From the NCBI GenBank assembly GCA_963691815.1, contig OY829662.1:27704232-27768231 (forward strand): DNA of 64,000 nt, written 5' to 3'. Under the pieces are notes generated by a model. It made no database searches, was not told the origin of the DNA, and saw nothing but the letters and a program-made list of their open reading frames with translations. Shown one piece after another: positions 1 to 9,859 of the stretch. Within the stretch, counting starts at the first letter, position 1. Each line of letters begins with the position of its first letter. The stretch is from Echiichthys vipera (Eukaryota; Chordata; Actinopteri; Perciformes; Trachinidae). The translations under genes and the position numbers were made by a program.

Positions 1-88
1 GAAATTCTCCTTGATTGCTGTGAGACCTTTCTGCTGATTCCTTCTTGTAGACCTTTCTATTTTCATAATACATTGTTCTACCATAATA
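1..88 (-). repeat. LTR end fragment of the ERV-C family
   Basis: This stretch is the reverse complement of the first ~85 bases of the ERV-C LTRs at 28987 and 37485. It shares the run ending GTTCTACCATA with only a few mismatches. Only the integrase-proximal end of the LTR is present, and it continues off the left edge. It therefore lies in the opposite orientation to the two LTRs at 29 and 37 kb. It is unrelated to the ERV-A coding remnants that follow. Confidence 0.8.
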
Positions 89-125
89 GGGACAAGCGGT
101 TGAAGATAGATGGATGGATGGTTGT
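89..125 (+). repeat. GATG-tail repeat fragment
   Basis: The sequence reads ATAGGGACAAGCGGTTGAAG followed by repeated GATG. The same tail ends the longer repeat at 39915-40186 and recurs near 61320. It looks like the 3' tail of a retroposed element abutting the LTR fragment. Confidence 0.6.
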
Positions 126-612
126 GAGGAGACAGGGTTGTCCTGGGTTAAAGCACTTCCACTGGTGCTTTTCCACATGCACATGCGTATCAGACATAAA
201 AATGGTCTAAGTCCATATGAAATTGTTTGTAGACGAGCAACATCTACTGGATTGGGTCCAGTAAAGCCTTCCCTGACAACTGGCCATTATGAGGATAGTA
301 TGCTAAGATATTACCAATAGTAACAATTTCTCGGCTTCATTCACTGCCCTGCATGCACAGGTAAGAGCTGCACTTCCATCACCAGCCACTGCAGTCCATC
401 ACCTAAAGCCAGGACACTGGGTGCTCATAAAAGACCACAAGAGAAAGCACTGGGAGAAGAGGCACTATACTGGGCCCTTCCGGATCCTCCTGACCACTGA
501 GACAGCAGTAAAAGTGGCTGGGAAGGTTACTATGATCCATGCCAGCCACTTCAAACACATCCCAGGTCTGGGGCAGCAGATTGAACTTGTTCCTGGCTCA
601 GACTAAGGGGGA
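126..612 (+). pseudogene. pol: ERV-A integrase C-terminal remnant
   Basis: Two open stretches (114-320 and 421-606) read like the end of a retroviral integrase. The first holds the post-catalytic segment with NGLSPYEIV. The second holds the C-terminal SH3-like module, with TGPFRILLTTETAVKV and IHASHFK. In gamma/epsilon-type retroviruses this module ends pol just before or overlapping env. The frame is broken between the two stretches, and everything upstream (gag, protease, reverse transcriptase) is absent, cut off by repeats at 1-125. The reading ends at a stop near 606. Assignment to a gamma/epsilon-like ERV is good; the exact lineage cannot be told. Confidence 0.75.
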
Positions 613-944
613 GAGGGAAAGGTAAAGGGTGTGACAGTTGTGGTGACGTAGGAGACACTCTCCTTTCAACAATGGATAGGCCATGACCATGGCACCCATT
701 CAGAATGCATAGGCGGGGCCTGAGAGTGGCCCTGTGTATGCTGTTTTCACTGACTATGCTGACAATAATACATTTCCTCATCCGTGAATTAGAAGCATGA
801 ATCCTCCAACATAACGGATACCGGCACTCACAGCCACCCCAGGAGAGAATGGCGGGAAGGAATCATTATTTTCTTACTTCCCGGCCAGACGATGTAACAA
901 AGATAACTGCTCAATTCATGCAATAGAGAATGATGTATTGATTA

Positions 945-2080
945 ATGTTGACAATGGTCTCATCTAAACAATATGTGATGAAAGACCAAGGGCTGAGGGT
1001 GTCTGTACAGTGTGGTTACATGATATCTTTGATTCTGACAAAGACTTTCCATATTGGTACGGAAAACTACAGGCCTTTCAGGAGAGTCAGGCCTATGGTG
1101 GCGATATTGATTGGAGAAGCATGTGTCAGAAAGTTCATCATCGCATTAACCAGACACACTAACAAAAGGTGCAACCCAAGGTCGTTAACAAAACCCTTCA
1201 CTCACATCCCCTGATCATTCATAGACAAGCCCAGCACCGCAGGCAAGTAGGGGTGGGGGCAGGGACAGTCAGGTTTAAATGTCCAAGAAAGATATGTAGG
1301 AATGATATGTGTAAAGCTTCTACACTACGACTTAGTAAGAGATTTTTTGGCCATTGTTCAGCAGTAGAACCACAAATGACACCTGTTTGGTAACTCTAGG
1401 TCCAATTTATGATAACAGCTGGGCTTACCCATTTTGGTGCGAGGAGCCTTTCTGTTGTAACACAGAACCCGCTTACCTGACTGAAATGGACTGGCAGCTA
1501 TGTGGAGCAGGCCTGGTAATAAAGGGTCTCCCCACATGTATGCCACTCTATGAAGGTCACAATATTGCATTGACAATCATGACCAAATTGGCTAACAAAA
1601 GAAACATCTCAAATTGTTGGATATGCCAATGCATGCCCACTTAATCTAATGATCCTATACTTGCCCCAATCCCCTTCACAGGACCAGACTGGAGTGTAAT
1701 GGGGTGGCCTGCCATATCGCATCAACTCGTAGAGAACAACGTAGACTGTTATACTCCTCCATCACACACCGCAGCAATCACTCTCTAACTACAGAGGCAA
1801 TAAGGGGAAGGTCATACGTTTTGCGACACAGACAAACTTAAATTGTATCCGATTCCAGACTGGGTTCCTCCTTATCCAGACAGCCTTGAAAATGATGTAT
1901 ATCCAACAAAATATCATGTTGGTTTGGGATATAAATAAGACAGTCCAAGTCCTTTCGGATATATTAGAGTTAATGATGTTCTGAATCTTGGTGAATTTAC
2001 AGCATGGATGTGTTGCTGTAAAGGTCTTATGAATTGTATTCTGGGTGTTTGGTTAGCAATTTGATTAAGTTCACAAATTT
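945..2080 (+). pseudogene. env: ERV-A envelope remnant
   Basis: Fragmented reading frames (945-1214, 1354-1644 and broken pieces to about 2050) lie where env should be, between the integrase end and a candidate 3' LTR. The 1354-1644 piece is cysteine-rich and contains NISNCWIC. CWIC matches the CXXC motif of gammaretroviral surface subunits, which is used for the disulphide link to the transmembrane subunit. Stops and frameshifts interrupt every piece. No convincing fusion peptide or membrane anchor could be read. The upstream piece at 945-1214 is assigned by position only. Confidence 0.5.
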
Positions 2081-2089
2081 GTCAGAGAA

Positions 2090-2575
2090 TAAAAAAAGGG
2101 TGAATAGAAATTTGCAATATTCATAAGCCTTGCTTTCTTCTTATTGTAAACCTGTTGTTCTAAACTGGTTTTGCTGAATCATTACTGTCCTTTGCTGTTT
2201 AAACATGTTTGTCTCAATTGAAGTGAGGAAACCCAAAATGGACTTGCTAAGTTACAGGGGCTCAGACAGCCTTGAACAAAATTTCGCCCCTGCGCAAACA
2301 ACTGGACGGTGCCCATGCGTCATTCCACGTCTACTGCACATGGAAGCTGTGTATTAAAAGGCCTGCTAAACTTCAAGAAATCGTCAGACTCTGTAACCAG
2401 CCTGGTGGATGACCCTGACCCTACTCAGCTGAATAATATTACTTGACTCTGTCTGTTTGATTGTCGGCCCATTTGTTGGCCTGTATAATTGTTGACTGAA
2501 CCTGTTCCTTATTAAATCATTTCAAAACTCAGTCGACTTATACATTTATTTCTCACCAGGGAAGTGTTCACATAA
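2090..2575 (+). repeat. ERV-A candidate 3' LTR with polypurine tract
   Basis: A purine run (AAAAAAAGGG, ending 2100) is followed at once by TGAATAG, as expected for a polypurine tract and LTR start. Inside lie a TATA-like TATTAAAAGG at about 2352 and an ATTAAA polyadenylation signal at 2511, spaced as in U3-R-U5. The 3' edge is uncertain because no second LTR of this family is in the window for comparison. Confidence 0.5.
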
Positions 2576-3723
2576 ATTTCCACCACACACAGAGGTAGTT
2601 ATCACACAATTTAGCTATACATATCCCATACATATCTCACTGATGTTTAACACACTGGGGTCAAGATATGTTTTTGTCAGGTGAATGTATAAAGTGTCAA
2701 AATTATTATGTAATTTGTGGAAGGAGTTGATTAAAAGGTAGAGACCATTTTTTCCTTCCCGATACCGAAATTCTGAACATGCGTAACAGCCGATACGGAG
2801 TACTAATCCAATATCAGGAAAGAAAAAAAATACTGTATATTAGTGGTGTGACTAAAACCTCAGTTCACGAGACGAGACGATAAACAATATTGAGTTCACA
2901 AGAACGATTCGAGACCAGATTTGAACACTTTTTAACTTACAGTATTTTCTTTACAGGAGTGGTTGATTTTAGCAGAGGTGGTGCTGCAGATGTCTTTGCA
3001 TAGTGCTCCTGTTAGCCGCGGTATACGGCACTCACGCCAGTAAAGTATCCTCCCACAGGAAGGTAGGGGGCCTCGCCGTGCAAAAGGGCCCCGTCCCACA
3101 TCCTTATATAGTCTTAAGTTCCATTGATGCTTTGAAGCCTCTTGATGACCACCACGCTCATCTCACAGAACAGATACATTTCAATTTGATCAAATATATC
3201 GTTTTCTCCCACTGTATGTGTTTTGACCATATTAGCTGTATCTACAACGACTGATCAGCTAAGTCTGTGTTTGTCACAGGCTTGGCGCAGAAATAAAGTC
3301 AATTAATCGTTAAACACTGTTGATTTGCTCCCATGGAGCCAACATGAAAACCATTTTGGTTTGGTTTAGTAAATGTCTGTCAGTCAGCTTGTGAAGACAG
3401 GTTATCCAGCAGCTGTGACTCAGGAACTGCTGACTCCTACCTCGTCCCGTACAGAGGCTTCAGGTTCATCAGGTGCCGACACTGTGACTATAACTTGTAG
3501 CCTGAGTCTAAAGAAGTTGCGGGGGCCCATGTCTTACGGGTTTGTGTTATAGTGCTGACGGCACTATCTTCTTAGGCTGCTTACATATTGTTTGTGTCTT
3601 ACAGTCACTCTGTTGCTGTTTATCCACTTACATATTGATATCACGAGAAAACTTTCCACCGCAACAAAAATATCATCGCCGTTCCGTGAGATCCCGTGGG
3701 ACAATATCTTGTCACTCTCCTAA

Positions 3724-4531
3724 TAGCGGTGTAACGATACACATATTCCTACCGAACTGTCATGGTACAGGCACTTTCGGACGGGTACAGAGTTGGACCG
3801 TGGTCCCTAAATGTGGCATACATAGTGTTAATATGGAATGTATGTATAGTGAATGTACAGTCTTGTTTTGAGGCGCGGAACTTCAAGACTTGAAGTCAGA
3901 GTTCCCCCCTGGACCATTTAGCCTCCGGCTCGGCTCCCACGTGCGCAGTCGCAGCCAGCAAGTGACAGTAGCAGCCAGCAGCACAGGACGCCCCACACCC
4001 CCGGGAGCGCAATTTTGTGGATCGATGGCTGGCGAACAGAGAGCGAACAACATGCCGAAAGCCAATATGAAACCAAAGCTTGCAGACCTCCCCCTGTCAT
4101 TCAAAACCGTGTGAGATAACTTCGGATTCCAGGTTATTTGTGAAAAGGTGTTACTATCACCATTGCTGTGACAAAAACAAGCTGTGCAAACCCAGCTCCC
4201 AACACTATTTCAACAACCCCTACCTGGGAATTCAGAATGAACAAATGCAATAAAAAGTTAATGCTGCAGTTGCAAAATTTAAGAAGTATTTTAGATATTG
4301 GAGAAGTGCAGCAGTATTTTTTTTAATATTATAAAAAAATAATATCATACATTTTATTTGTTCGTCTCATACTGACAGCTGTTTATTTTACTAAGTAACC
4401 CTATGTCCGTTTGTTCGTTGTGACAACCAAGCAGTTTTTTCATTTTACCCCTTAACTATGAACGGTACCGTCCTGTACCGTGCCATGTCTTCCAAACCGA
4501 ACTGTGACCTTAGTGTACCGTTACACCCCTA
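3724..4531. mobile_element. hAT MITE with GGTGTAACG inverted ends
   Basis: The left end is TAGCGGTGTAACGATACAC. The right end, reverse complemented, is TAGGGGTGTAACGGTACAC. That is a 19-bp inverted repeat with two mismatches, and the similarity continues inward (CCGAACTGT on both sides). Flanking octamers TCTCCTAA and ACCCCTAC agree at 5 of 8 positions, which fits a decayed hAT target duplication. The ~800-bp length and lack of an intact transposase make it a deletion derivative. Confidence 0.7.
4027..4260 (+). pseudogene. Possible hAT (ZBED-type) transposase start
   Basis: Inside the MITE a frame ends with LPLSFKTV, stop, then DNFGFQV. This resembles the BED zinc-finger start of hAT transposases, where an aromatic F/W-rich block precedes two cysteines. 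A shifted frame then gives HHCCDKNK, a possible zinc-binding relic. A stop replaces the conserved tryptophan position, and at least one frameshift follows. The fit to the family is by eye and weak. Confidence 0.35.
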
Positions 4532-4806
4532 ACCCCTACTGTATTTAATATTATTTTTTGAAAGCTGTTAACGACCAAGCCTATATTGATGTGGTATGAC
4601 TGCTATTATTGTAGAACTTCTAGTTTGACGGTCAGTCATAACGTAAAAACAACATAGCCTAAATAAATTACTTTTAAGTAGATTTGTTTCAGGGCAAAAT
4701 GATGGTATTATGGTACTCTGCATATTGCTTAGCTACTACTGATACCAGCATTTTAGCCAATATCGTATAATTTTTTATATTGTTATTGGTATCGGAAAAA
4801 TGTATC

Positions 4807-5760
4807 AAAAGATAGTCATGAGTTGTATTCCTTTGATTAGCACAAGTGATGCAGTTTAAGTGTTTTCAGTGTTCGGGGGTGGGGTGGTCTGGGGGTTGAG
4901 GGGCAGTGTTAAACACGGACTATGAACTACAGGATTAGGCAGATTACCATGGGATTATGCCCATCTGCACCGCCACTGTCAAGGAAAAGAAGCCACAGGG
5001 GCAGGGAGGACAAATAAAACGACAAAGAAACAACAGAGTGAGGTCACAGTGATCCACTTCTGCACAAACATTTTTTTCAGATACTTCAGGCCTCTGGAAG
5101 CCTGTAGCTTTGCTCACAGGGAGAATGCCTATGCTCTTATAGATAGATAGGTAGATAGATAAAGAGTCAACTTTCACTGATATAGATTAATAATGGACAG
5201 TAATGTTGTGAGACATATCACATAATTTCCACATAAAGGATTTCGTTTTCCTGCAAAACAGCTGTTAACCACCAGCTGGCTTAAACACAAGTCCAGCCCA
5301 GTGCAAGAAATAGGGTATGGAAATGAGACAAGAAGGTGAGAAACCGAAAGGAGACAGCTAGGGCAGGAAAGGTCAAATCTGTCTGCTCCTGCCTGCAACC
5401 AAACTCCTTTCACTTTGATCCAAAACCAGCATCAGTGGCAGGATGGATTAAAGCCTACAGCAGTGCCTTTAATATCATGTCATCAACACAACATCTGTGT
5501 TATTTAAGGAGGATTTTAAAGTCATGCTTTATACTGTCAACACGACATTTCTGCAGTTATTAGATCACATCCATCACCAACACTTTAGAATAATTATAAA
5601 ACAAAAATAATTATAATGATTATAGAGCTGATGATAATATTTAGCCTTATAATATGTCTGACGCATTATTATTATTTAAGTTGTATTTCTTTATATAAAA
5701 GGTACACATTAAGCTTAATATACCATTGATTTATTTGATACATCCTACTGGTGAGATGTG
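4807..5760. other. Unassigned intergenic DNA
   Basis: No gene, LTR or inverted-repeat element was recognised. There is a short GATA-type microsatellite at about 5140-5165, and the last part (5580-5760) is AT-rich. The open frames here are short and lack family motifs. Confidence 0.5.
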
Positions 5761-5845
5761 TGAGCGCGCGCACACACACACGCGCGCGCGCACATACATA
5801 ATCCTACTACGATCTCTCTCTCTCGCGCGCACAAACAAACACAGC
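5761..5845. repeat. Alternating CG/CA and CT simple repeats
   Basis: Blocks of GCGC, CACA and CGCG alternate, followed by a CT run and another GCGC block. These purine-pyrimidine alternations can adopt Z-form DNA. They lie ~350 bp from the long TG tract at 6179. Confidence 0.85.
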
Positions 5846-6175
5846 CTACCTTGACTGTTTGTGATTCCTCAGAGCACAGCCGAACATAATAACGTCATAC
5901 CAGCAGATACTACGGTCACGGTTGTTTGGTTCTACTCCTATATATCCCCGGTAGAAACCAACGGAGTCGTTGTGCGTGAGACAAATTCACACTCTTCGCA
6001 GTTCCGCTTTAATTCTAGTAGATTCCGCTCTCAGACAGGCGGGGATAGTATTACCGTTATGTTCTCCCTCCGGTGAGCCCTGGCTAACGGTAGAAGAAGA
6101 GCTCCGGTGACACAAGTATCCTCCGGTTGTCTCGAGGTGATGCATTATTCACAGGAGGGGCGTGGCCAATAAACT
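5846..6175. other. CpG-containing unique-looking segment
   Basis: This ~330-bp stretch is richer in CpG than its surroundings. It holds a TATATA box-like string near 5940 and a splice-donor-like CCGGTGAGCC near 6071. It shows no match to any repeat elsewhere in the window. It could be a host promoter or first exon, but no coding frame supports that. Confidence 0.25.
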
Positions 6176-6178
<3 letters not shown>

Positions 6179-6254
<76 letters not shown>

Positions 6255-6256
6255 CG
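6179..6256. repeat. TG microsatellite
   Basis: A near-perfect TG dinucleotide array of about 60 bp passes into GCGCGCGCG and GTGTGCG. Open frames here encode only alternating Cys-Val or His-Thr and are not genes. Confidence 0.95.
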
Positions 6257-6603
6257 TTTGTGTGGAGGGGCTACATAAACAAAACCCATGGCTGCAGTTG
6301 AAGCAGCTGTCATGATGAAGTGGCCGTGAAATGCAGGAGGAGGGTCCAGAGACTATATGCACCTAGAAACATCGTTATCACATCAAGTATCAGAGCAGGT
6401 TATAGGTAGGCCTACTGTCTTATGAAAAATATCAATTGTGTGATAATGCAATTATCAATAGCCTTAAAATCACATTTGCAAGTGAGGTTTAATCAGGGTG
6501 AAGCTCTGATGTCCGGATTGGGATTGTTTTTTTTGCCCTAATGTAACTCATTCCATGCCACCATAAATAACATCTTCATGGAGCCTCGCTATTAATCAAA
6601 AGT
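6257..6603. other. Unassigned spacer
   Basis: AT-leaning sequence between the TG array and the SINE. No gene, inverted repeat or repeat shared with the rest of the window was found. Confidence 0.5.
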
Positions 6604-6920
6604 AAATGGTAAATGGTAAATGGACTTGTACTTATATAGCGCCTTTCTAGTCATCTGACTACTCAAGGCGCTTCACAGTGTCTGTCACAATCACCCATTC
6701 ACACAGACATTCACACTGATGGCAGTGGACATCTACATACCATCTAATCTGACCATTCACACCACATTTACACACCCATGCGCAGCACGGGGAGCAATTC
6801 AGGGTTCAGTGTCTTGCCCAAGGACACTTCGACATGTGGACCGGGGGGAGATGGGGATCGAACCACCAATCTCTCGAACAGAGGACGACCCACTCTGCCA
6901 CCAAGCCACAGCCGCCACAC
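6604..6920 (-). mobile_element. tRNA-derived SINE, copy 1
   Basis: On the minus strand the element starts GGCGGCTGTGGCTTGGTGGC, which carries an RNA polymerase III A-box-like block. It continues to GGTTCGATCCCC, a good B box, about 60 bp in. The body and the end (GTACAAGTCCATTTACC) match the second copy at 36256-36577 at most positions. No poly(A) tail is present; it ends in repeated AAATGGT units. The tRNA-like head is abutted directly by the truncated MITE copy at 6925. Confidence 0.8.
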
Positions 6921-6924
6921 CTGA

Positions 6925-7225
6925 CTATAAGCCGAACCAGCTAAATTTAGGGTAAAATACAGATTGCTCCATATAAAAGCCGCACCCGACTATAAACCGC
7001 AGGCGATTTGATGTGTAATTACCGTAGTATATAGGGGTTCCTGCTACCACGGAGGGGATTGTCGGGACAGAGATGACTGTTTGGGAACGCAAAGCGTCCC
7101 ATTTATTAACAATAAATCTTTCAATCATTCAATCAAACTTTCACATCTTTGACATGGGGAACAGCATTCGTGCAGAGTACAAATAATACAACGGTGCAAA
7201 GTAATACAAAAGTACTGCACATGGA
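6925..7225 (-). mobile_element. Truncated pogo-type MITE copy
   Basis: About 290 bp are essentially identical to 8247-8540 within the complete MITE, including the same 67-codon open frame on the minus strand. The terminal inverted repeat is missing on the SINE side, and the right side stops at about 7225. The shared frame has no recognisable domain and is probably not a gene. The identity of copies only 1.3 kb apart suggests a recent duplication or gene conversion. Confidence 0.8.
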
Positions 7226-7324
7226 ATCATTACTGCTCTTACCTTTCTTGTTTATTTGTCCTAAACAGCCAACAGTGTATCACTGCTTACTGAGCTGTTA
7301 CATTAGTAAATCATCATTTTACTG

Positions 7325-7358
7325 AACTGTTATATTAGTAAATCATCATTTACTGAAC
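7325..7358. repeat. Left target duplication of the host LINE
   Basis: This segment, starting AACTGTTATATTAG, recurs at 25797-25831 with one extra T. The two copies flank the interrupted LINE and mark it as a single insertion. Confidence 0.75.
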
Positions 7359-7733
7359 AGTTTTTGTTGCCTTTTGCAACCAATTTGCAACCGGAGGGGC
7401 GCTCCGCAGTGTGCGACCCAGCAACCTCCCAGTCGCTCTGTTGTTTTGTTGTCTTTAAACTGTTGTAAGCGTGTGTTTTTTACTCACCTTCTCTGAGGCT
7501 AAGTGTGTGGAAGATTTGTCAGCACTCCAGTACCGTGGATCATGGGTAATTCAGTGAAGCTTTTTGTACTTTTTTGCGTGTCGTTGCTGCTGCTGGATTG
7601 TGCCACCCACGCCGAAGGACATAGCAGCGGTAGAGCTGCTCTCAGCCGGGAGCTTCTCCTGTCCTTACAGACTTCTACAGCCGGCATGGTCCCAGAGAAC
7701 ATACCGATGGAACTCCGAAGGCAGTTTAAGAAG
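7359..7733 (+). mobile_element. Host LINE, part 1 of 3 (5' UTR and ORF start)
   Basis: This is the 5' end of a non-LTR retrotransposon whose body resumes at 19864 and finishes at 25386-25796. An ORF beginning at 7542 (upstream ATG at 7503) starts with a signal-peptide-like segment, VKLFVLFCVSLLLLDC. It then runs through LSRELLLSLQ to ELRRQFKK, where ERV-B interrupts it. Across the ERV the text continues with a basic RKRGRRGDV block and the LLSNVQSIRNKIDE endonuclease start. That order is typical of CR1/Rex1-clade ORF2 proteins. The protein is broken by the insertion and by later lesions. Confidence 0.7.
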
Positions 7734-8218
7734 TGTAGGAATTTTACACACAATACGTTAGTCAAGTCAGAAGGACCTCACAGAGTATATATTGCGTAAT
7801 TCAAATTCTACAGGAGGCTTTCTGGAGTCAGCAGAGTCGTTGGTAGTTTAGTGCGCCAGCAGGCATTTATTAGCAGGAGAATGATAATGATACAGACGTC
7901 TGGAGAAATGTTTTATTCTCTATCTAGAGCATCTGTGAACACACAGTACCCGTGATCAGAGTCAAGAAGTTCTGATATCTATTCTAAAAACTCCAGCATT
8001 TATGCTTGTTACAAAGGCGTGGTTATGTGTCTGCTTGTGCATGCATATGTGTATTTTTGAAACAGCCGTCAGCACGCCTTCATTTCGACACCCACGCGTA
8101 GGGGTTCCCTCTGTGTCCACAGGAGTCTTCTTCTTTATCTGTGAAGGAAAAAAAACACGGACAGCAGTTCTCCTAACTCTTACGCTATCTGCCAGATTCC
8201 TTGTGTGAGAACTGACTA

Positions 8219-8942
8219 CCGCAATTTCCGGACTATAAAGCGCACCTGACTATAAGCCGAACCAGCTAAATTTAGGGTAAAATACAGATTGCTCCATATA
8301 AAAGCCGCACCCGACTATAAACCGCAGGCGATTTGATGTGTAATTACCGTAGTATATAGGGGTTCCTGCTACCACGGAGGGGATTGTCGGGACAGAGATG
8401 ACTGTTTGGGAACGCAAAGCGTCCCATTTATTAACAATAAATCTTTCAATCATTCAATCAAACTTTCACATCTTTGACATGGGGAACAGCATTCGTGCAG
8501 AGTACAAATAATACAACGGTGCAAAGTAATACAAAGTGCTCGCCTGTAACACGGCAGTAAAAGTGCAGTCCCGCGGCCGTTTACGTTATCAAAATAACCA
8601 GCCATTCACTGATGTCAAGGGTACGTGCAGCAGCTCTATTTCCTTCTTTGACAGCCAGATCGATTGCCTTTAACTTAAAAGCAGCATCATATGCACTTCT
8701 CCGTTTGTTTTCCATGTTGAGGGTGTTTGCATGAACACTTCCTTCGCGCAAACTGTCGCTGACGCTCTCCTACTCTTTGTTTTGCTCTCGTTACCTGGCG
8801 CCAGATGTCTGCCTCGGTCTCGCGCATCCTCGGTAGTGCGCGCCCCTGGTTACCGTAAGCCGTAGAAAAGCCGCACCTTTGAATACGCCGCAGGGACCAG
8901 AACGAGGGAAAAAAGTAGCGGCTTATAGTCCGGAAATTACGG
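8219..8942. mobile_element. Pogo-type MITE with TA target duplication
   Basis: The ends are CCGCAATTTCCGGACTATAA and, reverse complemented, CCGTAATTTCCGGACTATAA, flanked by TA on both sides (8217-8218 and 8943-8944). The sister LTR has the uninterrupted site at 17241-17260, with a single TA, so the insertion is defined to the base. TA duplication means Tc1/mariner/pogo superfamily. The transposase start at 8581-8715 narrows this to pogo/Tigger. The rest of the transposase is gone. Confidence 0.92.
8581..8715 (-). pseudogene. Pogo/Tigger transposase N-terminus (44 aa)
   Basis: An ATG at 8715 on the minus strand opens a 44-residue frame ending at a stop at 8581. After a basic MENKRRSAYD start it reads AAFKLKAIDLAVKEGNRAA and then ARTLDISE. 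This is the pattern of the first helix-turn-helix (CENP-B-N/Brinker-like) of pogo-family transposases, which binds the terminal repeats. The match stops where an internal deletion joins unrelated sequence, so the second helix-turn-helix and the DDE domain are missing. It lies wholly inside the MITE. Confidence 0.75.
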
Positions 8943-9428
8943 TAGTTCTTTGTCTTTGTGACCTTGACTTGTTCCTGTGCAGAGAAAGCAGATACAGATT
9001 GAGTCAAAAGTTTGTGTGCTTTGCTGGGAGCAGAAAAGTTTGAGCTTGAAATTAGAATCACTATCACACTTTAAATGATCATACCTAATAATCACACTCA
9101 TCACATTCTTATTAATCATTACTAATACACACGCTAACATATGATTATTAATTCTTCAATCATTGATTATCACACTCTTATTAATCATTACTAATACACA
9201 TGCTAACACATGATTATTAATAGAATCATTACTAATACACACACTAACACATGATTTTTAATTCTTCAATTCCCCCTGTTGATCACTCACCAGAGTGATA
9301 ATTCCTCTGAGACCACAAAATCCTGGATGTCCAAAGGGATGCCACGGATGTGGCCTGCCATGTTCTATAACTCTAACAATTATCAAACCATGCACATATG
9401 AGATAAATTACCACTAAAATAATGAATA

Positions 9429-9830
9429 TTACAATAAACACACTAAGTGTCCACACACACACTGTTTGTTTTTCTGCTCCTTTTTTTTTTTTACCCTATT
9501 TATCAACTCTATATACTGTGGTGTTTTTACTAATAGTGTATGTGGGTCAATCATCAATGGGGCCGGTACTGGTCCTGACCCCCCTTGGCTTCCTGCCAAT
9601 GTCTTTACCCAGCCTTGGAGTTGAGTCACGTAGGGCCGTGCCAGTCCTGGTGTAGCCCCTGGCTGCAGCGGTTCCTGTTGTCTTGGTCCGGGGATGGTGC
9701 GACCTGTAAATAACTCATAAGGGGTAAATATCTTTTCTCTGTTCACACTAGTCTCGTAGAGTATAATGCCATAGGCAAACAGTCTAATCATGATAGACCT
9801 GTAGTTGCCATCATTTTCTCTATTTTCTCT
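9429..9830 (-). pseudogene. pol: ERV-B integrase fragment
   Basis: The minus-strand frame at 9429-9791 contains YETSVNREKIFTPYELFTGR, the segment after the catalytic core of gammaretrovirus-like integrases. Proline-rich sequence follows. The zinc-binding and catalytic parts upstream are missing, cut by a LINE tail inserted at about 9860-10298. Downstream the frame runs out close to the polypurine tract, leaving no room for env. Confidence 0.65.
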
Positions 9831-9859
9831 TTCCTCATTTCTTCCTCATGCTTAATAGG

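Larger units (their letters stand above)
2755..4806. mobile_element. Outer hAT-like element (non-autonomous)
   Basis: The left end reads TTCCCGATACCGAA. The right end, reverse complemented, begins TTTTCCGATACCAAT. These short inverted ends resemble the GATACC-type termini of teleost hAT elements. No transposase frame of its own is visible. It contains a second element with clearer termini at 3724-4531. Between 2842 and 3715 there may be a further one with ends rich in ACGAGA, but it is too diverged to delimit. An 8-bp duplication could not be confirmed. Confidence 0.4.
7734..9268 (-). repeat. ERV-B 3' LTR, carrying a MITE
   Basis: Apart from the 724-bp MITE at 8219-8942, it aligns with the other LTR at 16765-19859. 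By eye there are about 10 differences over ~810 bp, so the two copies are young. The integrase-proximal ends have TG...CA form. Next to it at 9269-9283 the element-sense strand reads AACAGGGGGAAT, the polypurine tract that primes plus-strand synthesis. Confidence 0.9.

Noticed and set aside
6084..6362. Frame encoding poly His-Thr
   Set aside because: It is a translation of the TG microsatellite and its complement.
6604..6920. True tRNA gene
   Set aside because: A and B boxes are present, but there is no cloverleaf ending, and a long SINE body follows. The second copy has the same structure.
8250..8453. 67-codon minus-strand frame found twice
   Set aside because: Identical frames only reflect identical MITE DNA. 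No domain and no link to the transposase frame.
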